NCBI RefSeq assembly: GCF_013459645.1 | Contig: NZ_CP054861.1 | Location: 5,444,001-5,508,000 of the forward strand | Direction: 5' to 3' | Origin: Martelella sp. NC20 | GTDB lineage: Bacteria > Pseudomonadota > Alphaproteobacteria > Rhizobiales > Rhizobiaceae | Length of the DNA stretch: 64,000 bases | In this document: in pieces, positions 7,978-17,323 of the stretch | Layout: each line of letters starts with the position of its first letter | Numbering within the stretch: the stretch's first letter is position 1 | Notes under the pieces: generated by a model | What the model was told of the DNA's origin: nothing | The model's database searches: none | What the model saw: only the letters and a program-made list of their open reading frames with translations | Translations under genes and position numbers: made by a program

Positions 7978-10900
7978 ATGACCGAAAGCGACTCCGAATA
8001 TCAATTTATAGAGCTGAACCGCACTTTTCACGAGCTATCCAAGTACGCCAACGAGGACGATGAGCTCGACCTAAGTCACGCGTTTCGTGTCGGTGATCGG
8101 CTTTCTTGGTCGGACCTGATTGAGCGGTACCGCGTCATTATCCTGTCGGAAGCCGGTTCAGGTAAAACTGCTGAAATTCGCAATATCGCCATCGATCTAC
8201 GTACCCAAGGCAAGTCCGCGTTTTTTATCCGTCTCGAACATGTGCCCAATGATTTCGAGGACGGATTCGAGGTCGGCACTTTCGAAGAGTTCGAGACGTG
8301 GCTGGCATCGAATGATGAGGGCTGGCTTCTGCTGGACTCCGTCGATGAGGCGCGCTTGCGCAATCCGGGAGATTTTGCGCTCGCAATTAAGAAGCTAGGA
8401 AGGCGGATCGCGACAGCGAAGGATCGCACGCACATCGTTGTCACCGGACGCACCAATGCGTGGCGTCCCAAAACCGATCTTGCGCTTTGCGTCACTCATC
8501 TGCCTTTCACGCCTGCCACGACGACGGCGAAGGAAGACAAGGCCCACATCGACGATACGATCGAGGACGCTGTTGAAACTTCGGATAGACCGGCAGAAAA
8601 GTCCCAGCCCGTCTTCAAGATCGTAACGCTGGACGACCTGTCTCGTGCTCAAATCGAGGCATTTGCAAATGCCCGTGGCATCAAAAACACCAAAGCTTTC
8701 ATCGAGGCCATCGAGCGCGCCGATGCATGGTCCTTTACGTCAAGACCACAGGATTTGATGGAGCTGACGGAATTCTGGCTTGATCAGGGCCGCATCGGAA
8801 GCCGCCTGGAAATAATGCGCAACAGCATCTCCCGGCGACTCCAAGAGAGAGACCAAGAGCGCGTCGACATTTACCCACTAGCACCTCAGAAAGCTCTGCA
8901 GGGAGCTAGGCTCATAGCCGCAGCGACCACCTTGGCCCAGGAATCGACTATCCGAGTTCCGGATGGGGTCGAAAATTCGAAAGGCATTGCTCTCCGCGAC
9001 GTGCTTCCTGATTGGGACGATAGAGAACGCTCGACGCTGCTGTCCCGCCCGATATTCGACGAAGCAATCTATGGCACTGTGCGCTTCCATCATCGGTCCG
9101 TCCGCGAGTACCTCGCGGCCGAATGGTTCGCTGATCTTTTGGGCCGGGAAACCTCGCGACGAAAAATCGAAGCCCTCTTCTTCACCAATCAGTACGGGCT
9201 GGACATCATCGTTCCCACGCTTCGGCCAATCTTGCCCTGGTTGGCTATCCTCGATCCCAAAATCCGAGAGAGGTTGCGAAAAGTTGCCCCTGAGGTGGTT
9301 TTTGAAGGGGGCGATCCGAGCCAGTTGCCATTGGAGACCCGAAGGCTCATTCTCCATGAAGTCTGCGAACAACTGGCGAGCGGAACATCAGGCCGCTCGA
9401 TGACCGACTATGCGGCTGTACAACGCTTCTCCAATCCCGATCTGACGGACGATGTGCGCAGCCTTCTGGCCAAGTATGCGACCGATGACGAACTGAAGGC
9501 TTTTCTGCTCCGAATGGTCTGGCTGGGCCAGCTCTCCGGTGTATTGCCCGAGGCAAAGCAGATCGCGCTTTCACCTTCCGCTTCACAGTACACACGCATT
9601 ACCGGCTTTAGAGCAGTTCGGGCAGTTGGGTCCGAGCAGGATCAAGAAGAAATCCGCGACAGTTTTCTCACAGAAGCGGCAGAACTGGATCGCGACTGGC
9701 TTGCCGAATTGACGAAAGAAACTGCTCCGACACAGGACATGATCAAGTGGCTGCTTGAGTGCTTGGGCAAAACGGAAGAGAAAGAGCGGTACAGCGTCGA
9801 TCGCCTTTCCGACGCTGTGAGCACCTTTGTTCAGGCCACCGGCCTCGATCAACTGCCCGAGTTGCTTATCGGCTTTGATCAATTGCTCAACACACCCCCA
9901 GTGATCGAGAGGCGTTTTTGCGAGATATCGCAGAAATTTACTTGGCTGATGACGCCCGCATCCCAGGCGGCCGAGCGTCTCATCGAGGCCCGCCATTCAG
10001 CGTCACTGCAACCCGCCGTGCTGGCCGTCCTCGATAAGTTCGGAATGGGACGTCACTATCTCGACAGCGAACTCAACGATGCGAAAACGAAGTTCTCAAC
10101 CCTTGCGCCAGAGTGGCCGGAACTGAATAGGGCCCTGTTTTGGTTTGAGATTAACCTTGCGAGAGAACGGCGAGACGAAAAGCGCAAGGAACGGCTTACC
10201 GATTTCTGGCCGGTTTTTGTCATGGAGCCGTTCTGGCGCTTTGGCGCGGAGGATTTCGACTATGTCTCCGAGCAAATTGCAACTCAGCCCTTCCAAGACG
10301 ACAAGCTTGTCGCGCTGTCGTTGGCTTTTAGACTCTACATCACGAACGACCGGCCGCGTTTGTGGCGTGAAAAGCTCAAGCGACTCGTCTGCGGCAACAC
10401 GGAGTTGTCGGATGAGTTGGACAAGTTCCTCAATCCGCCGGCACAAGGAAAAGACGCCCGCGCCTGGAAACGCCAGGAAGCGCAGTGGAAGAGACGCTCC
10501 GAGGGAAGAAAGCGAAAAGAGGAAAAGAATCTCGCAGACTCAAAAAAGTATCTGAGCGAAAATCTCGACAAATTGCGCGACCCAAGTCTGACCAAACCTG
10601 GCTATGTCTTCAACGGCCTAACCTACCTTCACGACCGGATGCGCCGCGATAGCGATCGCTCCGGTCGGTGGACCCATGGCAACTGGAGAAACTTGGAAGC
10701 CGAGTTCGGCAAGGATATCGCGCAAGCGTTCCGAGACGGAATTGTTGCTTATTGGCGGCGTGAGAGACCGACTATTCGTTCGGAAGGCGCACCAGAAAAC
10801 TCGACACCAATGTCGGTAATTCTGGGCTTGGCCGGACTCGAAATCGAAGCGCAGGAGACACCAAATTGGGCGCAAAGCCTCAGCGAAGCAGACATCCAGC

Positions 10901-12309
10901 TCGCCTGCCGATATGCCTCGTTCGAATTGAACGGTTTCCCAACCTGGTTTCCCAAGCTCTTCGAGGCGCATACGAGCATCGTCACAGATTTCCTTCTTCA
11001 GGAGATCCGCTTCGAGCTTTCGAAAGCGACACCTGAGAAGGAGGATCATTACGTCCTCAGTGACGTTAGCTGGTCAGGTGAATGGAGCTGGGCCACCCTC
11101 GGCCCGCACATCGCAAATCTGCTGAAGGAATCCGAACCTGCGAACGCAGCCACGTTAGACAAGCTTCTCAAGGTTTTGCAAGGGTCGGCACTGTCCGACG
11201 AGGAAATAGCAGTGCTTGCGTCGCAGAAGGTCCGGTCGGTACACCCCTCGCAGCATGTGGCTCACTGGTACGCCGTATGGGTGGGTGTCGATCCTGAAGC
11301 CGCAATTCCCGACCTTGCCGCCTATTTTGAAGAATTGCCGCAGGGCGAGGCGCGAACGGAGTTCGCGATGAACTTTGTAACAAACCTATGGGGCGGCCGC
11401 AGAAGCGCAGCCAGCACCAGGGCCAGATATCAAACACCCCGGCATTTGAAGACTCTCTACCTGCTTATGCATGGCCATATTCGGCGAAGCGAGGACATCG
11501 ATCGCGCCGGCAAGGGGGTCTATTCACCAGGTTTGCGCGACAAGGCGCAGGACTCAAGGAACGGGCTATTTGATCTGCTGAACAAAATTCCCGGCAAGGA
11601 AGCCTTCCTGGCCCTGCAAGAAATATCGCGATCCCACCCGGAGGCGGAATCCCGTCCATGGTTCGCTCACTTGGCAAAGGTTAAGGCCGAGCAGGACTCG
11701 GATATCGCGCCGTGGATGCCGGCACAGGTCCGCGACTTCCATGACAAGCTGGAACGAACGCCGGCCAATCATCGAGAGCTAGCGGAGCTTGCGGTGATGC
11801 GGTTCCTCGATTTGAAAGATGATCTTGAGAACGGGGACAGTAGCATCGCGACGATACTCAAAGCAGGTGCGAGGCTTGAAACCGATATGCGGAAATATAT
11901 CGGACGTGAGCTTCGTGAAAAGGCGTCTGCTCGCTATTCCGTCCCGCAAGAGGAGGAGTTTGCAGATGCCAAGAAGCCGGACATCAGGTTCCACGGGATG
12001 GGATTTGATGCACCCGTGCCGGCCGAGTTGAAGCTGGCCGACAAGTGGACTGGCCCCGAACTTTTCGAGCGGCTGGAGAACCAGCTCTGTGGTGACTATT
12101 TGCGCGACAACAGGTCGGAACGCGGCGTTTTCGTTCTGGTACGCACGGGCGAAAAGGCTGGCTGGGATGTTCCGGGTGGAGCTAACCGGGTTGATTTTGA
12201 AGGTCTGATTGCAGCGCTTCAGAATCGCTGGGAAGTAATTGCGCAGGAATTTCCGCGCGTAGATGAGATTACGGTCATCGGCATAGACCTCCTTAAAAGA
12301 GCTGCGTAG
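7978..12309 (+). CDS. NACHT/STAND-like ATPase with C-terminal PD-(D/E)XK nuclease motif
   Basis: A 1443-residue protein. The N-terminus has a P-loop (LSEAGSGKT, residues 56-64) and a Walker B with the acidic pair typical of NACHT/STAND ATPases (WLLLDSVDEA, D120, D123, E124), then VVTGR near residue 160. A long alpha-helical middle (about 450-1300) resembles HEAT-type scaffold. The last 115 residues carry KKPD1335IR, then PVPAE1350LK1352, then a helix with Q1369 (ENQLCGDYL): D-x14-E-x-K, the PD-(D/E)XK active-site pattern. In known defence STAND proteins the ATPase senses an infection and activates an effector. Here the nuclease is at the C-terminus rather than the usual N-terminus. The DUF3800 gene begins two bases after the stop, so the two form an operon. 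I do not recognise this as a named system. Confidence 0.72.
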   Translation: MTESDSEYQFIELNRTFHELSKYANEDDELDLSHAFRVGDRLSWSDLIERYRVIILSEAGSGKTAEIRNIAIDLRTQGKSAFFIRLEHVPNDFEDGFEVGTFEEFETWLASNDEGWLLLDSVDEARLRNPGDFALAIKKLGRRIATAKDRTHIVVTGRTNAWRPKTDLALCVTHLPFTPATTTAKEDKAHIDDTIEDAVETSDRPAEKSQPVFKIVTLDDLSRAQIEAFANARGIKNTKAFIEAIERADAWSFTSRPQDLMELTEFWLDQGRIGSRLEIMRNSISRRLQERDQERVDIYPLAPQKALQGARLIAAATTLAQESTIRVPDGVENSKGIALRDVLPDWDDRERSTLLSRPIFDEAIYGTVRFHHRSVREYLAAEWFADLLGRETSRRKIEALFFTNQYGLDIIVPTLRPILPWLAILDPKIRERLRKVAPEVVFEGGDPSQLPLETRRLILHEVCEQLASGTSGRSMTDYAAVQRFSNPDLTDDVRSLLAKYATDDELKAFLLRMVWLGQLSGVLPEAKQIALSPSASQYTRITGFRAVRAVGSEQDQEEIRDSFLTEAAELDRDWLAELTKETAPTQDMIKWLLECLGKTEEKERYSVDRLSDAVSTFVQATGLDQLPELLIGFDQLLNTPPVIERRFCEISQKFTWLMTPASQAAERLIEARHSASLQPAVLAVLDKFGMGRHYLDSELNDAKTKFSTLAPEWPELNRALFWFEINLARERRDEKRKERLTDFWPVFVMEPFWRFGAEDFDYVSEQIATQPFQDDKLVALSLAFRLYITNDRPRLWREKLKRLVCGNTELSDELDKFLNPPAQGKDARAWKRQEAQWKRRSEGRKRKEEKNLADSKKYLSENLDKLRDPSLTKPGYVFNGLTYLHDRMRRDSDRSGRWTHGNWRNLEAEFGKDIAQAFRDGIVAYWRRERPTIRSEGAPENSTPMSVILGLAGLEIEAQETPNWAQSLSEADIQLACRYASFELNGFPTWFPKLFEAHTSIVTDFLLQEIRFELSKATPEKEDHYVLSDVSWSGEWSWATLGPHIANLLKESEPANAATLDKLLKVLQGSALSDEEIAVLASQKVRSVHPSQHVAHWYAVWVGVDPEAAIPDLAAYFEELPQGEARTEFAMNFVTNLWGGRRSAASTRARYQTPRHLKTLYLLMHGHIRRSEDIDRAGKGVYSPGLRDKAQDSRNGLFDLLNKIPGKEAFLALQEISRSHPEAESRPWFAHLAKVKAEQDSDIAPWMPAQVRDFHDKLERTPANHRELAELAVMRFLDLKDDLENGDSSIATILKAGARLETDMRKYIGRELREKASARYSVPQEEEFADAKKPDIRFHGMGFDAPVPAELKLADKWTGPELFERLENQLCGDYLRDNRSERGVFVLVRTGEKAGWDVPGGANRVDFEGLIAALQNRWEVIAQEFPRVDEITVIGIDLLKRAA

Positions 12310-12311
12310 AT

Positions 12312-13253
12312 ATGTGGGAAAGACGAAGCCCTATCCTCCTTCAGGCGTTCTGTGACGACTCAGCCAGTGACAAGGGAGACAAGCGGCTGTTCATGGCGGG
12401 CTATCTCAACCGAGCCAATAGATGGCAGCTCTTTTCCGAGGCATGGCGCGAGGAGCTACAGGTGCTGCCCTCGATCGCGTACTTACGCATGGTGGAAGCG
12501 AATAACCTGCGCGGTGAGTTTAAAGGATGGACGAAGGAGGCTCGCGATCAGAAGCTGAAAGGTCTGGCGCGCGTTATCAACCATTTCGAGCCCCTATCCT
12601 TCCAATTTACGATCAATCGTTGCGAGCATTTTCGCGTTCTTACCCCCGTCTCGCCTCGCGGTCTGGGAAGCCCGCACTTCACCTGCTGCTTCAGCGTCAT
12701 ATCCGGCGTCGCACGCTACGTCGCAGAGACTAAAGCCAAAACTCGAATCGAATATATCTTTGACGAACAAGACGGCGTGAGCTCGGACATGCACCTCTTG
12801 TTCCACGAGATGAAGCGAAACATCCCGCGCAGAGCCCGAAATCTTATCAGCGGCGTCCCTGCCTTTGAGAATGACAAACTGCTGCCGCCGCTCCAAGCAG
12901 CGGACATGCTGGCGTGGCATTTACGCCGGGAGCATGAGAACCGATCGTCCCCTGACGATATTCTCCCGATGGCTGACTTGCTGAGGAATCCGAAAGGACA
13001 TTTGGAATCCCATGTCGATGATGCCCACCTCCACAGATGGGCCGAGCATCATGAAAAGCAGGAAGGTGTTCAAATCTTAAAGAGCAAAGGGCAATGGCAG
13101 GAATTCAGACGAGATCTGGTGCGTTTTGCCGAGGCGGGAGCAATCCCACCGAACGGCAGCCGGCTCTCACATCTCCTTTTTAGATTGCGCATTCACTTCT
13201 GGGCCGCGCTAGCCCGGCGGAACCTAAGAAAGCGCGGCCGTCGTCGTTCCTGA
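12312..13253 (+). CDS. DUF3800 domain protein
   Basis: A 313-residue protein matching DUF3800, a family thought to have an RNase H-like fold. Its three acidic motifs are visible: FCDDSAS near D15/D16, YIFDEQD with D151 and E152, and LQAADMLAW with D198. These could form a metal site, so nuclease activity is plausible, but the family has no settled function known to me. The ATG lies two bases after the stop of the STAND-nuclease gene, so co-translation is very likely. The C-terminal 30 residues are basic and could bind nucleic acid. Confidence 0.75.
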   Translation: MWERRSPILLQAFCDDSASDKGDKRLFMAGYLNRANRWQLFSEAWREELQVLPSIAYLRMVEANNLRGEFKGWTKEARDQKLKGLARVINHFEPLSFQFTINRCEHFRVLTPVSPRGLGSPHFTCCFSVISGVARYVAETKAKTRIEYIFDEQDGVSSDMHLLFHEMKRNIPRRARNLISGVPAFENDKLLPPLQAADMLAWHLRREHENRSSPDDILPMADLLRNPKGHLESHVDDAHLHRWAEHHEKQEGVQILKSKGQWQEFRRDLVRFAEAGAIPPNGSRLSHLLFRLRIHFWAALARRNLRKRGRRRS

Positions 13254-13316
13254 ACCAGGATGGCGACGAGGAACTGCCCACCGAAACCACGATATTGCCG
13301 CCGTTTGTATCCGCCG

Positions 13317-13570
13317 GCCCACTCTAATATTTTTCCTGTCCTAAGGAATTGATTTTCCTGCAGAAAATTTCCTTTTGGGCTCTCAGCGCCGTGGCCGGGG
13401 CCGTCAAAAAGGCAACCTCTTGATTTTGCTAGAGTTTTTTGGAATTTCAGGACAGAAAAAATTCTGTGAACTATCGGTATCTATCGACCATTTCGCGCTG
13501 AGGCATAGACCTCAAACCTCGAATCTTTTGCCCCTGATAAAGTACCGTCAAAATCGACGAAATCAATACA
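13317..13570. repeat. Direct repeat copy A (about 254 bp)
   Basis: This segment matches 14634-14886 at roughly four bases in five by eye, in the same orientation. Shared blocks include TTCTGTGAACTATCGG, ATCTATCGACC, and AGTACCGTCAAAATC. It starts 64 bp after the DUF3800 stop. No reading frame is conserved between copies, so it is probably non-coding. A hairpin follows both copies directly. Confidence 0.8.
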
Positions 13571-13574
13571 CCCA

Positions 13575-13602
13575 CCTCCATCCCAGATTGCTGGGATGGA
13601 GG
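13575..13602. other. Perfect 12-bp hairpin after repeat A
   Basis: CCTCCATCCCAG-ATTG-CTGGGATGGAGG is a perfect stem with a 4-base loop. No U-run follows on either strand, so it is not a standard intrinsic terminator. A different hairpin occupies the same position after repeat B, which suggests that the structure is kept rather than the sequence. Confidence 0.6.
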
Positions 13603-13655
13603 GTTGGTCTTGCCGATTAAGGGAGCCGAAACGGGCTAGGCCTCTCTGGCTGGCT

Positions 13656-13702
13656 GATACGAAACCGCGGATTTCAGCCATCAGAATCCGAGGATTTGTA
13701 TC
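13656..13702. other. Imperfect stem-loop
   Basis: GATACGAAACC at the left pairs with GGATTTGTATC at the right (9 of 11 positions), and inside it CGGATT pairs perfectly with AATCCG. It lies in the 690-bp gap between the DUF3800 and HEPN-like genes. It may belong to a structured RNA or an operator; only the symmetry is seen. Confidence 0.4.
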
Positions 13703-13765
13703 AAGGCGAAGACTGAGGGTTTGTCACATGCCGCATTTACTAACCGACGTGACGCTAAACGAGAT

Positions 13766-13794
13766 ATTTTCAAACTGAAATTCGGTTTGAAAAT
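13766..13794. promoter_or_regulatory. 10-bp perfect inverted repeat upstream of HEPN-like gene
   Basis: ATTTTCAAAC, a 9-base loop, then GTTTGAAAAT. The AT-rich symmetry about 150 bp before the HEPN-like gene would suit an operator or a weak terminator. No regulator gene is adjacent. Confidence 0.4.
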
Positions 13795-13947
13795 GATTTA
13801 CAAAGTCCACCATGAGTGAGCGAAGCGTAGAAAAGCTGAAACAACTTGAGCGCCTCATCCCGAATGCCTATGGTTTGTGTTTATTCATCTTGCCAAGCTC
13901 CGAGAAGCAGACCGCATCCCGTTGAAAGATCGTGACAAGAAACGTTG

Positions 13948-14625
13948 ATGGCGAATTCGTCGAAGCTACCCAAGCTAGCATTTCCCGTTGAACCGTCGGG
14001 AGTCCAGACGGAACGCGTCTTTACACGCGAAGCTATGACACGGCCGCTGTTCGAGGAGCCGGGGGATCATATCGTTCGAGACGACCCGATATCTGGCCCA
14101 CAAGGCTTTATGGTTGGCGATGAATTCATCCCGACGCGCATTGAGATGGCGCAGCAGTATTTCGATGCCGCACACCTGCTGCTGGAATCGATCAAGCGTG
14201 GAGATTGGGAAGATTATAAGCTCGTTAGTCCGGCCCTATTTCTTTATCGGCACTCCCTCGAATTGCTGGTTAAAGGGTTGCTCGGCGCATCACCGCGAAC
14301 CCATGATCTTTCCGAGCTTGCGGATATGCTCGATGCTACGGCCATCGCTCGTTGGGGGCGGCCGCTACCAGTCTGGATCTCTGCGCGCCTGAAAGAAATT
14401 GCCGCGATAGATCCGGAGTCAACCGCCTTCCGCTATGGCGAGAACTACGATCGGGCAATTAAGGCGAATGTGCCGCCGGTGCCCTCAGCGATGTATATTA
14501 GCTTGCCACATCTGCAACGCGCCATGCTTACCTTGAACGCAGCATTGCAGGGCGCCATCGCCGAGGTCGCTGTAAACCACCCCGTTCGCTACTTCGATGA
14601 GCTAGATTTCCTCGACGAGTTCTAG
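13948..14625 (+). CDS. HEPN-like hypothetical protein
   Basis: A 225-residue protein; I chose the ATG at 13948 over the TTG just before it. The middle contains YRHSLELLVKGLL followed by a THDLSELADML segment, a helical arrangement common in HEPN-like proteins. There is no clear R-x4-6-H nuclease motif in the usual place, so it may be a non-catalytic HEPN or a binding partner. It stands alone between the two direct repeats. Function unknown; a defence role is inferred from context. Confidence 0.55.
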   Translation: MANSSKLPKLAFPVEPSGVQTERVFTREAMTRPLFEEPGDHIVRDDPISGPQGFMVGDEFIPTRIEMAQQYFDAAHLLLESIKRGDWEDYKLVSPALFLYRHSLELLVKGLLGASPRTHDLSELADMLDATAIARWGRPLPVWISARLKEIAAIDPESTAFRYGENYDRAIKANVPPVPSAMYISLPHLQRAMLTLNAALQGAIAEVAVNHPVRYFDELDFLDEF

Positions 14626-14633
14626 CGACGAAT

Positions 14634-14886
14634 GCCCACTCCAATATTTTTTCCGCTCTAAGTAATTGAGTTTACTAAAGAAAACTTCCTTTTTGGTTCC
14701 CAGCGCCGTGACCAGGGCCGTTAAAAAGTTAGTCTCTTGATTTTACTATAGTTTTTGGGATTTCAGGGCAGGAAAAAATTCTGTGAACTATCGGCATCTA
14801 TCGACCGTCTCGCAGTGAGGCGCTGACCTCAAACTCCGAATCCTTTTCTCTCGATAGAGTACCGTCAAAATCAGCTAAATCAATGC
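14634..14886. repeat. Direct repeat copy B
   Basis: Second copy of the repeat at 13317-13570, starting nine bases after the stop of the HEPN-like gene. It begins with the same GCCCACTC and AATATTTTT blocks and ends with ACCGTCAAAATC and AAATCAATG. The divergence of about one base in five means the duplication is old or that the copies arrived separately. Confidence 0.8.
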
Positions 14887-14909
14887 AGCCAGCACCATCC
14901 TTGATCGCT

Positions 14910-14927
14910 GAGGAGGCCTGCCTCCTC
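14910..14927. other. Perfect 8-bp hairpin after repeat B
   Basis: GAGGAGGC-CT-GCCTCCTC. It occupies the same place relative to repeat B as the 13575-13602 hairpin does to repeat A, with unrelated stem sequence. The rest of the gap to 15082 shows nothing I can support. Confidence 0.5.
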
Positions 14928-15082
14928 TTATGTTCAAGAACAGGCTAACCCAAAATCGGGGACAACTCAGGTTGCACGTCATCACCCCCCAGTCGGCCGT
15001 CCGCCGACGGTCACAAATGACCCAGACTCCTATGCTTACCTATAGGCACCTTCGCCGAATCACTACTCCGCCGTTGGTCTCG

Positions 15083-16432
15083 CTATACCGTTGCTCGGGT
15101 TTGTTCAGACCGCCGCTCGGTTGAAATATTGGCAGCGCAGTCGAATGACTCGACCATAGCAGCGGCATGCGTTAGGTTGCGGATGTCACCAGGTGCGAGA
15201 TTATGGCCCTCTTGCTTGAGACGTTCACTCCAAGACATAGCCTTGATCTCACCGGCTGACATATGGTCGGCGATTGGCCCAACTGACCCTACATCTTCCA
15301 GCCGACACAGCACCACGCAATCCCAAGAGATGGAATTAGCTCTCTTGTGAAGCCCGCCGCTGCTGTCGCCATACATCGGCCAAATCCGGACGGGGCGGAT
15401 GTTTGACACGGCCAGTGCAGAAGCAAGCGACTGCCAACCTCGCCCATCAAGGTTCTGGTAGGTGAAAACGATTCTGGCGGCAGGTTTGCAGGTCCGCCGA
15501 ACCTCGACGAGTGCCTCTGCGAGGCTGTTACCAAAAGTCTCGGCGGCGTCGAGCCCGTTGCCGGGTTTAGCGAGTTGTCCCGTCGGAAAGCCCTTGAGGT
15601 GCTCCGGACCGACAATTCCGAGTTTGACCATCCATGGCGCAAAGAAGTGTCCTAGTTCCGAATATGCGATGTAGTTGAAGTACGGAGGATCGGTAAGGAC
15701 AAGGTCGACCGACGCGTCAGCAATATGGGAAAGGTCGCGTGCGTCCTGACAACGAACGTCCCAACTTCCCTGCTCAAACCATCTCACTGCACGTGGTCCG
15801 TCGGTGATTGTGGGCTCTGTAGCCTCGCGCATCGCCTTTGCAGCCCGCTGCACGGCCCTTACGGCGTTAGGGAACGTACCCCTGCCGTTTTTCTCAAGCC
15901 AAGGATTGAGTTCCACAGGCCTCGCAATGTGACGGTAGGCGCGGATGGAGAACAGCCCGGTCAAACGGCGCCAGCCACCAGCATATGCGCACAGCATATT
16001 GTTGGTCGTGAGGTGATCGGAAAACGCGATCTTCATGGCCTCACCAACCGTACCGTTACGTCTGCCAATCTCTCGCGCCAGTAGGCCCAAGTGTAACTTT
16101 TGTCTCGCACCGAACAGGTCGCCGTAGTCCTCGTAGCCGTACTGGACGAGGCGATTGTCGCTTCGCCGTTCTTTCGGAATTGGCCCTGGTGCTAAAAAAT
16201 CGGGGTCGCGCCGCAGCTCTGCCTGCAACCTAGCTTGTGCCGCCTCATAGACGGCAATATCGTTCGCGTTCGCCGCGCGGATCCGCCGATGGGTATTGGG
16301 GTACCTTTTCTCAACGCCAGCGGGAATGGTTTCAACGGCGAAAAGACGGAACCGGGGAGACCTGCCGGTGAATTTGGCAGCATCTATCAGCCGATCCCGT
16401 TGACCGCAGCACGGACAAATGGCAGTGCCACG
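15083..16432 (-). pseudogene. DUF1156/COG1743-type DNA adenine methylase, N-terminus lost
   Basis: About 450 residues of the C-terminal part of a large N6-adenine/N4-cytosine type DNA methylase. The Zn-like CPCCG motif is near the cut end, the amino-methylase motif IV is intact (VLTDPPYFNYIAY), and a later strand reads ARIVFTYQNLDG. Full-length relatives are about 900 residues and start with a DUF1156 region; here everything before the CPCCG motif is missing. The reading frame runs out of the IS21 element, whose end is at 16433, so the element or a deletion linked to it removed the N-terminus. The methylase is probably inactive. Its usual partners (a DUF499 ATPase and nuclease genes) are absent. 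Confidence 0.75.
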
Positions 16433-16488
16433 TGTCAACGGCGGCGTAAAAACCGGCCACGGGGCGGAGCAAAAGTCGGCCACTTTGG

Positions 16489-16545
16489 ACGCCGGTATGA
16501 GACCCGCGGGAGGGCGTAGCCCGAGCGGGGGTCTCATACCGGCGT
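16489..16545. terminator. Long hairpin downstream of istB
   Basis: A perfect 17-bp stem (ACGCCGGTATGAGACCC paired with its complement at 16529-16545) with a 23-base loop lies between the istB stop and the left end of the IS. It has no U-run. It could end istAB transcription or shield the transposase genes from outside transcription. Confidence 0.5.
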
Positions 16546-16564
16546 AGCGATTTTCTGAAGGGTT

Positions 16565-17323
16565 TCAGCCAGCCTTTCTGGCGCGGCTTTGGGCGAGACG
16601 ATAGCTGTCGCCATTCATTTCGAGAATGTTGACGTGGTGGGTGACGCGGTCGAGCAGAGCGCCAGTCAGTCGCTCGGATCCCAGGATTTCTGTCCATTCG
16701 TCAAAGGGCAGATTGCTGGTGATCAGGGTGGCGCCCCGCTCATAGCGTTGCGAGATCAACTCGAACAGCAGCTCCGCGCCGGTCTTTGACAACGGCACGA
16801 AGCCAAGTTCGTCGATGATCAGCAGCTTGTATCCTGCCATCTGCTTCTGGAAACGTAGGAGACGCCGCTCGTCACGGGCCTCCATCATCTCGCTGACCAT
16901 GGCAGCTGCTGTGGTGAAGCCAACGGACAGGCCCTTCTGGCAGGCGGCCAGGCCAAGGGCGAGCGCTATGTGCGTCTTCCCGGTTCCGCTGGGGCCGAGA
17001 GCGATGACGTTCTCGCGACGCTCGATCCATTCGCAGCGGGCCAGTTCCAGCACCTGCATCTTGTTGAGCTTCGGTATGGCGGTAAAATCGAAACTGTCGA
17101 GGCTTTTGACAACCGGGAATTTGGCTGCCTTGATACGGCGCTCGACCTTGCGGCGATCCCGTTCGATCATTTCCCGCTCGGCAAGCCGGGTGAGGTATCC
17201 GATATGATCAACGCCCTCGGTGGCGCAAAGCCGGGCCAGTTTCTGATACTCCCGCTGGAAGGTCGGCAGCTTCAGGCTCTTGAGGTCGTGGGCAAGCAGG
17301 ATCTCGGGTGCTTCGGTGCTCAT
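16565..17323 (-). CDS. istB: IS21-family helper ATPase IstB
   Basis: A 252-residue AAA+ ATPase, the partner of the IstA transposase. Walker A is GPSGTGKT, Walker B is KLLIIDELGF, and the tail has ITSNLPFDEWTEILG and DRVTHHVNILEMNGDSYR, all standard for IstB. The start overlaps the end of istA by four bases (ATGA). Length is normal and no break is seen. Confidence 0.95.
   Translation of the reverse strand: MSTEAPEILLAHDLKSLKLPTFQREYQKLARLCATEGVDHIGYLTRLAEREMIERDRRKVERRIKAAKFPVVKSLDSFDFTAIPKLNKMQVLELARCEWIERRENVIALGPSGTGKTHIALALGLAACQKGLSVGFTTAAAMVSEMMEARDERRLLRFQKQMAGYKLLIIDELGFVPLSKTGAELLFELISQRYERGATLITSNLPFDEWTEILGSERLTGALLDRVTHHVNILEMNGDSYRLAQSRARKAG

Noticed and set aside
13375..13620. 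Plus-strand frame of 81 codons inside repeat A
   Set aside because: The frame is not kept in repeat B and the product is unlike any protein; the sequence behaves as non-coding.
13812..13925. Short frame of 37 codons (starts MSERSVEKLKQLERL) before the HEPN-like gene
   Set aside because: No ribosome site and no recognised domain. It could be a remnant of a longer gene, but the support is too thin.
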